Shown here: piece by piece, positions 43,437 to 47,543 of the stretch
Layout of the letters: each line of letters starts with the position of its first letter
How positions within the stretch are numbered: the first letter of the stretch is position 1
NCBI GenBank assembly: GCA_947311535.1
Contig: CAMZLP010000114.1
Location: 1-47,543, forward strand
Source: an uncultured Deinococcota bacterium
GTDB taxonomy: Bacteria; Deinococcota; Deinococci; Deinococcales; Trueperaceae
DNA length: 47,543 nucleotides
Direction of reading: 5' to 3'
The notes under the pieces: model-generated
Told to the model about the DNA's origin: nothing
Databases searched by the model: none
What the model saw: only the letters and a program-made list of their open reading frames with translations
Translations under genes and position numbers: made by a program

Positions 43437-45427
43437 TATTTTCCTCCTAGTAGACGAAATGGGTTGTACTTAACGCCACTTTCATCATAAAAACCAAATT
43501 TGGTAAAGAATTCTACGTAATTTAAACGTAGAGGTTGAAGAGCGTGACCTAAAATGGTCAGAACAATGGCTAATAGATGCACAATTAGTGCAACAAGAAT
43601 GCCCAATATCGGGCCGATTACTGGCATGGTGCCAGAAAGTGCAAAACCTAAGTCGGTGGCTAAATTGGCAATTAGTGCAGCGGACAAACCAACCGCAAAT
43701 ATCCGCAGATAACTAAGGATATTACCACCATTAGAAATTAGCTCAACTAACATTAGTGGCATTTTTGCCATTACTGTCATAACTAAAAATATGGCAAAAC
43801 CAGCCATAACTATTATATTGCTAACTAAACTGGCATTATTCATCTGATATGTCGTAGCAAAAAGAACCAGTGCTATAAGACCAGCAACCATTCCTACGCC
43901 TTCATAGAAGTGGCTCATATGTTTATGTTTAAAGCCATAATATGCCCGAATTACCCAACCACCAATTACCTGAATAGTACCGAAGAAAATAGACATTAAC
44001 AGCATTTGAGTAAACTGAACTGTCCTAGGAATTAGGATTGGTATAAGACCATGTGATTCTACACCGTTATGAATAGTACCAGGAATATAGAATACAGGAT
44101 TGGAAGCAGGCCATTTTTCCAAGAAATTTCCAAAGAATTCACCAAAAGCAAAGCCAAAAATAATCGCCCAAGCTGCTGCCCAAAAAATAACTACGGCAAT
44201 TGTTTTAAGAGCCTCTGGTTTTATGGTAAGCCCCATAAAGCCGATTACCAAATCTTTGCCTTGTTTGCCGCGTCTCATCATCCAAAATGCAATAGCAGCA
44301 AAGAGAAGACCAAAACCAATGTCACCCATAATCATACCGAAGAATAGTGGAAAGAACACAGCTAAAGTCCAACTTGGGTCAAAACTGCCATATTTTGGCG
44401 GTGCAAATAATCCGAGTAAACCCTCAAAAGGTTTCACCCAATTTGGATTATCTAAGCTAACGGGTATATTGCTATCATGATGATCATCTGCTGCTCTTGT
44501 ACTAATTACAATATCATCAGAAAATCTTTTTTTAAGGCCTTCAACAACTTTGCTAGTTTCATTACTTGGTAACCAGCCTCTTAAGGCAACCCCGTATTTA
44601 CCAGAAATCATATCTTCTTGTTTCTCGTATTTTAGGCTTTGATTCTCCAGTTGTTGCAGACTAGCTGATATTTTCTCTGCATGTTGTTCAGAAAGTTTAG
44701 CAAGCTCTGAATCAAGCTGTTTTTGACGAGCAGGTAAATCCTGTAAACGCTCTTCCATAGTATGGGTAGCTTTAGATATACCTTGCTTGGCATAGCGATC
44801 AGGCAAACCAATTTCGGCAATACCTAGATTAGTCATAGTAGACTTGAGAGCTTTTAAATCTTCTTTTATAACAGCAGCAACTAACAATGTCTCTTTGCTC
44901 TTATTGCGCTCAGCCATAGTAATATTATTAGCTAACTGCTCAGTAAGCTCAGCTTTTGTCGCCTCTAATTTATCATTAGCTACATAAAAAGCTAAGGCAG
45001 AAAGATATTTACTATCTTCAAACTGTGCTAGTAGTGGGGTTAGTTCACGCAAACTGGGTAAATACATTTGAGCAAGCTCGAGCTCATCGGAATTATCTGC
45101 CCTTTCGGCTACTAAGCCGTCTACTTGTGAACCAACTGACTCTAAATACTCTTTAAGTTGATCAATATCAAGCTTTTGAGTATTTTGCCTTTTTCCTTCT
45201 TTATGAGAACCCAATGCATCAAGAATGGTCTTAGAGCGTGAAATTAATTTATCCAAAGTCTCTTTGTTCTTTTTATCTTCACCGGCCAACTGAAATTGTC
45301 CTAAATTATCCTCAGTTGTCTCCAGTGGGTCTATATGAACAACACCTAGACTTTGTAAATTAGTTAAAAGCTCTTGAGCTTTATTCTTTGCGCCTATGAC
45401 CGTAATTTGGTCCATATGGGCAATCAT
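43436..45427 (-). CDS. atpI: V/A-type ATP synthase subunit I (a)
   Basis: 663 aa. The N-terminal half (1-310) is soluble with coiled coils; the C-terminal half has about seven to eight membrane helices, including the polar region near SNGGNILSYLRIFAVGLSAALIAN, which carries the Arg that faces the c-ring glutamate. It starts at the four-base ATGA overlap with the first gene of the operon. Octamer at 45076 (Leu-Glu). Confidence 0.94.
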   Translation of the reverse strand: MIAHMDQITVIGAKNKAQELLTNLQSLGVVHIDPLETTEDNLGQFQLAGEDKKNKETLDKLISRSKTILDALGSHKEGKRQNTQKLDIDQLKEYLESVGSQVDGLVAERADNSDELELAQMYLPSLRELTPLLAQFEDSKYLSALAFYVANDKLEATKAELTEQLANNITMAERNKSKETLLVAAVIKEDLKALKSTMTNLGIAEIGLPDRYAKQGISKATHTMEERLQDLPARQKQLDSELAKLSEQHAEKISASLQQLENQSLKYEKQEDMISGKYGVALRGWLPSNETSKVVEGLKKRFSDDIVISTRAADDHHDSNIPVSLDNPNWVKPFEGLLGLFAPPKYGSFDPSWTLAVFFPLFFGMIMGDIGFGLLFAAIAFWMMRRGKQGKDLVIGFMGLTIKPEALKTIAVVIFWAAAWAIIFGFAFGEFFGNFLEKWPASNPVFYIPGTIHNGVESHGLIPILIPRTVQFTQMLLMSIFFGTIQVIGGWVIRAYYGFKHKHMSHFYEGVGMVAGLIALVLFATTYQMNNASLVSNIIVMAGFAIFLVMTVMAKMPLMLVELISNGGNILSYLRIFAVGLSAALIANLATDLGFALSGTMPVIGPILGILVALIVHLLAIVLTILGHALQPLRLNYVEFFTKFGFYDESGVKYNPFRLLGGK

Positions 45428-45744
45428 GGTAAGACTCGCTTCATAAGCAAAGCAACTGCCTTGCCTTGATTGGCTTTTGCTTTAACATCGATGCTTTCAA
45501 CGATTGTAGCAACATCGTTTAAAATAGCTTGCCTGGCTGCTTCTGCTTCTGCATTTAAATCTGCAGTAGCTTTTTCAGCTAGGCCTTGAGCTTCTTTAAC
45601 CGCGTCCTCATTGATTTTGGCAGCATCTTGTTTAGCTTTTTCAATAATCTGAGCAGCCTCTTTTTTTGCATCAGCAACTTTAGAGACTAAAGCTCGTTCT
45701 TGAGCGGCGAGTTCTTGTAATAGAGTTTCACCCTTTGTATCCAA
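45424..45744 (-). CDS. atpH: V/A-type ATP synthase peripheral-stalk subunit G/H
   Basis: 106 aa, first gene of the operon. The start is TTG at 45744, because an AGGAGG site sits six bases upstream; the frame extending to 45768 would place the site inside the coding region. DTKGETLLQELAAQERALV begins one long Ala/Glu/Lys coiled coil (about 10-90), as expected for the G subunit, which pairs with E in the outer stalk. Confidence 0.88.
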   Translation of the reverse strand: MDTKGETLLQELAAQERALVSKVADAKKEAAQIIEKAKQDAAKINEDAVKEAQGLAEKATADLNAEAEAARQAILNDVATIVESIDVKAKANQGKAVALLMKRVLP

Positions 45745-45876
45745 ACGCCCCCTCCTTCCTACCCACATATTTTATCTTTAGAATTATTTCTACAGTGGGA
45801 GAGATATAGAATCACACATAAAAAAACGCGCCTTCCGTCAGGTAACATAGTGACGCAAACAGCGTGTTACAGAGTA

Positions 45877-45905
45877 AGCATAGCAGCCTCTTTAGATAGT
45901 GTCAA
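45877..45905 (-). promoter_or_regulatory. Strong sigma-70-type promoter of the V-ATPase operon
   Basis: Perfect TTGACA (45905-45900), 17-bp spacer, TATGCT (45882-45877) on the minus strand. The start point should be near 45870, giving a leader of about 125 bases. Within it GTAACA (about 45863-45868) can pair with TGTTAC (about 45841-45847), while CGTCA/TGACG can form an alternative stem just before GGCGCGTTTTTTT (about 45820-45832), so an attenuator is possible. Confidence 0.75.
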
Positions 45906-45958
45906 TCGGTACAATTGTCCTTTGTAAAATTTTCCTCTTATAAAGCCTAGATATGCCA

Positions 45959-45972
45959 ACAGGAAATCCTGT
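45959..45972. promoter_or_regulatory. Inverted repeat ACAGGA-AA-TCCTGT upstream of the uracil-DNA glycosylase gene
   Basis: Six-base perfect arms around AA, 50 bases before the ATG at 46022 and just downstream of a possible plus-strand promoter (TTGTCC near 45916, TTATAA 17 bases later). It could bind a regulator. A second small stem, GGTTTAT/ATAAACC, lies directly before the GGGAG ribosome-binding site. Confidence 0.4.
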
Positions 45973-46021
45973 ATCCTATAGCAACTGGTTTATCTAAATA
46001 ATAAACCAAAGGGAGTAATTT

Positions 46022-46642
46022 ATGACATTGGATAGGCTCGAGCAAAATCAAATAGATAATAAACCCAATGGACTCGAGGAATTAAGCAATAATATTGTAT
46101 TTGGAGAGGGAAACCCCAACGCTCAGCTAATGATAATTGGTGAAGCACCTGGTGAAGACGAAGACTTAAGCGGTAGACCATTTGTTGGTAGAGCTGGTCA
46201 ATTATTTGATAAAATTTTAGAAAGCGTAGAAATAAATCGGGAGGATATCTATATTACAAATATTGTAAAATATCGCCCACCCGGAAACAGAAACCCCAGT
46301 TCAGAAGAGCTTAAAATTAGTGAGCCTGTTTTAATTGAGCAAATTGAAATTATAAAACCACAACTAATTGCAACTCTTGGGAATGTACCCACACAATTTT
46401 TACTAAAAACCAAAATCGGTATTACCAAAACCCACGGTATATTTGTTGATTGGCACAGTGGCATAAAGCTAATGCCTATTTACCACCCAGCTTATTTGCT
46501 GCGTAACCCCAGCCGTGAAAAAGGCAAACCCAAATGGCAAACATGGCAAGATATGAAATTACTAAAACAAGCAATGGATAATTTAGAACCTAAAGCTGGT
46601 CAAATAGTAATTGATAATTCTGAGCAAGATGGATTATTTTAA
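46022..46642 (+). CDS. Family-4-like uracil-DNA glycosylase lacking the iron-sulfur cysteines
   Basis: 206 aa. Removes uracil from DNA in base-excision repair. Motif A GEAPGEDED (40-48), GRPFVGRAGQLF (51-62), KYRPPGNRNP (83-92) and the second motif YHPAYLLRNPS with His155 match family 4 closely. That family carries a 4Fe-4S cluster held by four Cys: a CxxC before the VFGEGNP stretch, one in LKCRPPGNR and one in the following TCEP. Here the CxxC region is NGLEELSNN, the third position is Tyr84, the fourth is Ser100, and the protein contains no Cys at all. GGGAG site. Octamer at 46036 (Leu-Glu) and CTCGAG at 46073. Confidence 0.88.
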   Translation: MTLDRLEQNQIDNKPNGLEELSNNIVFGEGNPNAQLMIIGEAPGEDEDLSGRPFVGRAGQLFDKILESVEINREDIYITNIVKYRPPGNRNPSSEELKISEPVLIEQIEIIKPQLIATLGNVPTQFLLKTKIGITKTHGIFVDWHSGIKLMPIYHPAYLLRNPSREKGKPKWQTWQDMKLLKQAMDNLEPKAGQIVIDNSEQDGLF

Positions 46643-46650
46643 GGAGAAAA

Positions 46651-46911
46651 ATGTCAGATAAATATTTTATAGGTTTAATAAATTCAATTTACAGCTCCGC
46701 AGAAGCCGCCCTTGGTGAAGAGAATAGCCCTTTGGCTAGGCATTTGCGCAAAGATAATTTAATTAAAAAAAGCACAGCAGAAAAAAGTATGTTACTACTA
46801 GATATGTTACAAAGAAAAACCTCTGGGAATCTTGATGAAACAGAACTGGCAACTTTATTAAAACATCAAAAGAGCTTAAAAGAAGCTTTACTTAAGCTAG
46901 AAGCTAATTAA
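46651..46911 (+). CDS. DUF1844 family protein
   Basis: 86 aa, soluble and helical. INSIYSSAEAALG (about 11-23) and LLLDMLQRKTSGNLDETE (about 48-65) match the DUF1844 pattern (a SLASSAL...LG segment and a DxLexLkxKTKGNLTxeE segment). Function unknown. It follows the glycosylase by eight bases (AAGGAG site) and its stop overlaps the dtd start by one base, so the three genes form an operon. Confidence 0.7.
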   Translation: MSDKYFIGLINSIYSSAEAALGEENSPLARHLRKDNLIKKSTAEKSMLLLDMLQRKTSGNLDETELATLLKHQKSLKEALLKLEAN

Positions 46912-47363
46912 TGCGTGCACTAATTCAGCGAGTGAGCAAAGCTAAGGTTGTAGTAGAGAGTAAAACAGTGGGTGAGATAAAAGAAGGCCTCCTTGTACTG
47001 CTTGGAATTAGCCCAGATGATAGCCTAGAAACTGCCAAAAAACTTGCTCTTAAAATATCTAAGCTGCGTATCTTTAATGATCAGCAAGGAAAAATGAACT
47101 TGAGCATTAAAGATATTAGTGGGGCTGCATTAGTTATCAGCCAATTTACACTTTATGCAAATGCCAAAAAGGGTAACCGTCCTAGCTACACCAATGCAGC
47201 CCCGCCTCAACAGGCTGATGAGCTTTATTTAAAGTTTAGTGAATTATTAGCAAATGAAAATATAAATGTAGAAAATGGAATTTTTGCTGCTGATATGAAA
47301 GTTGAATTATTGAATGATGGACCCGTTACAATTTTTTTAGATAGTATCGAACTTGGGTTTTAA
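46911..47363 (+). CDS. dtd: D-aminoacyl-tRNA deacylase
   Basis: 150 aa, family length. Removes D-amino acids (and glycine from tRNA-Ala) from mischarged tRNA. RALIQRVSKAKVVVE at the N-terminus, SQFTLYA (about 82-88; family SQFTLY), and TNAAPP (about 98-103; the NxGP-type second motif), then NDGPVTIFLDS. Coupled to the DUF1844 gene. No promoter or terminator is evident between 47364 and 47476. Confidence 0.95.
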   Translation: MRALIQRVSKAKVVVESKTVGEIKEGLLVLLGISPDDSLETAKKLALKISKLRIFNDQQGKMNLSIKDISGAALVISQFTLYANAKKGNRPSYTNAAPPQQADELYLKFSELLANENINVENGIFAADMKVELLNDGPVTIFLDSIELGF

Positions 47364-47476
47364 AAAACTAGGTTTAAATGCTTTGAGCTAAAACTAATAT
47401 CACCATAATGTCTTGAGTTTAGAGTTGTACAAAACAAAGAGCACCCCTAATCCCTTTGAAAATCAATAGTTTTTAA

Positions 47477-47543
47477 CTAAAGAGCTTTGGAAAAACCACA
47501 ATTAGGACATGTTTTAGGTCTATATTTAGTTTTTCTGATAACA
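47477..47543 (-). CDS. C-terminal end of an unidentified protein with a CPNCG motif (partial)
   Basis: Reading in from the window end on the minus strand gives VIRKTKYRPKTCPNCGFSKAL and a TAG stop at 47477-47479. The CPNCG pair looks like half of a zinc ribbon. Only 21 residues are visible, so this is a tentative frame. Confidence 0.35.
   Translation of the reverse strand, partial: VIRKTKYRPKTCPNCGFSKAL

Larger units (their letters stand above)
786..46043. repeat. Highly iterated palindromic octamer GCTCGAGC, 34 copies dispersed over the window
   Basis: First bases of the 34 perfect copies: 786, 1374, 2758, 2934, 3610, 4063, 5275, 5602, 9303, 10909, 11945, 13227, 14273, 15823, 16029, 16340, 17424, 18227, 21471, 23273, 23559, 24296, 26601, 26824, 27275, 27562, 27783, 28299, 32954, 35651, 41670, 42225, 45076, 46036. 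Seven more CTCGAG hexamers lack one or both flanking bases: 13090, 15057, 18910, 21198, 25164, 32195, 46073. Several extend to longer palindromes (20 bp at 13221; 14-bp TAGGCTCGAGCCTA at 26821 and 28296). Reading as protein: 22 Leu-Glu, 10 Ala-Arg-Ala, one Gly-Ser-Ser; one copy is intergenic. Confidence 0.97.

Noticed and set aside
37317-45744. Archaeal origin of the contig because of the V/A-type ATPase
   Set aside because: The other genes (RF2 with frameshift, HflX, DprA, PilT, RimO) and the promoters are bacterial, and this operon order is normal in Thermus/Deinococcus.
786-46043. CTCGAG sites as XhoI cloning-linker artefacts
   Set aside because: They lie in frame inside conserved genes, 1-6 kb apart, with no vector or junction sequence.
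1-47543. CRISPR arrays, tRNA or rRNA genes, insertion sequences, prophage
   Set aside because: No regularly spaced direct repeats, no tRNA-like GTTCRA arms in cloverleaf context, no rRNA core sequences, and no transposase, integrase or phage genes were found.

Overview
This 47.5 kb window is an AT-rich bacterial chromosome segment (roughly 35-38% G+C by eye) with dense, mostly housekeeping genes on both strands. I see no phage, integrase, transposase, CRISPR array, rRNA or tRNA. The best taxonomic clues are a nine-gene V/A-type ATPase operon in the Thermus/Deinococcus order (G-I-K-E-C-F-A-B-D), at least nine genes whose -10 box sits only 6-7 nt before the start codon (leaderless mRNAs, a known habit of Deinococcus), and a four-gene Aap/Bzt-type amino-acid ABC transporter. 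I infer a low-GC member or relative of Deinococcota. This is an inference from gene content, not a placement.

Layout. 0-6.4 kb: the 5' part of thrS (minus), a degenerate shikimate-dehydrogenase-like gene, then a plus-strand run of a phosphodiester glycosidase and three envelope proteins, the last with a long Gln/Glu-rich acidic region. 6.4-7.95 kb: an intergenic repeat zone with two copies of a hairpin-rich element flanking a secreted two-domain protein. 7.95-10.3 kb (minus): a lipoprotein, a ParD-like/zeta-toxin pair with a palindromic operator, and a YigZ/IMPACT protein. 10.3-13.2 kb: a candidate small RNA, a leaderless cysteine-rich leader peptide, cysS and dprA. 13.2-20 kb: a DUF692/MNIO-like enzyme, hflX with an apparently non-canonical start codon, a patatin phospholipase, a glycosyltransferase, a membrane protein and an M48 protease. 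20-26.3 kb (minus): LysM-M23 peptidase, two-subunit methylmalonyl-CoA mutase, ygfZ, prfB with the classic +1 frameshift, and an MTA/SAH nucleosidase. 26.3-31.9 kb: a frameshifted pseudogene, a blaI-blaR1-like regulatory pair with visible operators, rimO and pilT. 32-37.2 kb (minus): the aap operon. 37.3-45.9 kb (minus): the V-ATPase operon. 46-47.5 kb: a family-4 uracil-DNA glycosylase lacking all Fe-S cysteines, a DUF1844 protein and dtd.

The most striking genome-scale signal is the perfect 8-bp palindrome GCTCGAGC. I count 34 copies, plus seven further CTCGAG hexamers, where well under one octamer would be expected by chance. It lies in core genes, hypothetical genes and a pseudogene, usually read as Leu-Glu or Ala-Arg-Ala. 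It behaves like the cyanobacterial HIP1 repeat (GCGATCGC) or a DNA-uptake signal. Two DNA-uptake-associated genes, dprA and pilT, are also present. A second strong candidate for a new system is the leaderless three-cysteine leader peptide upstream of cysS.
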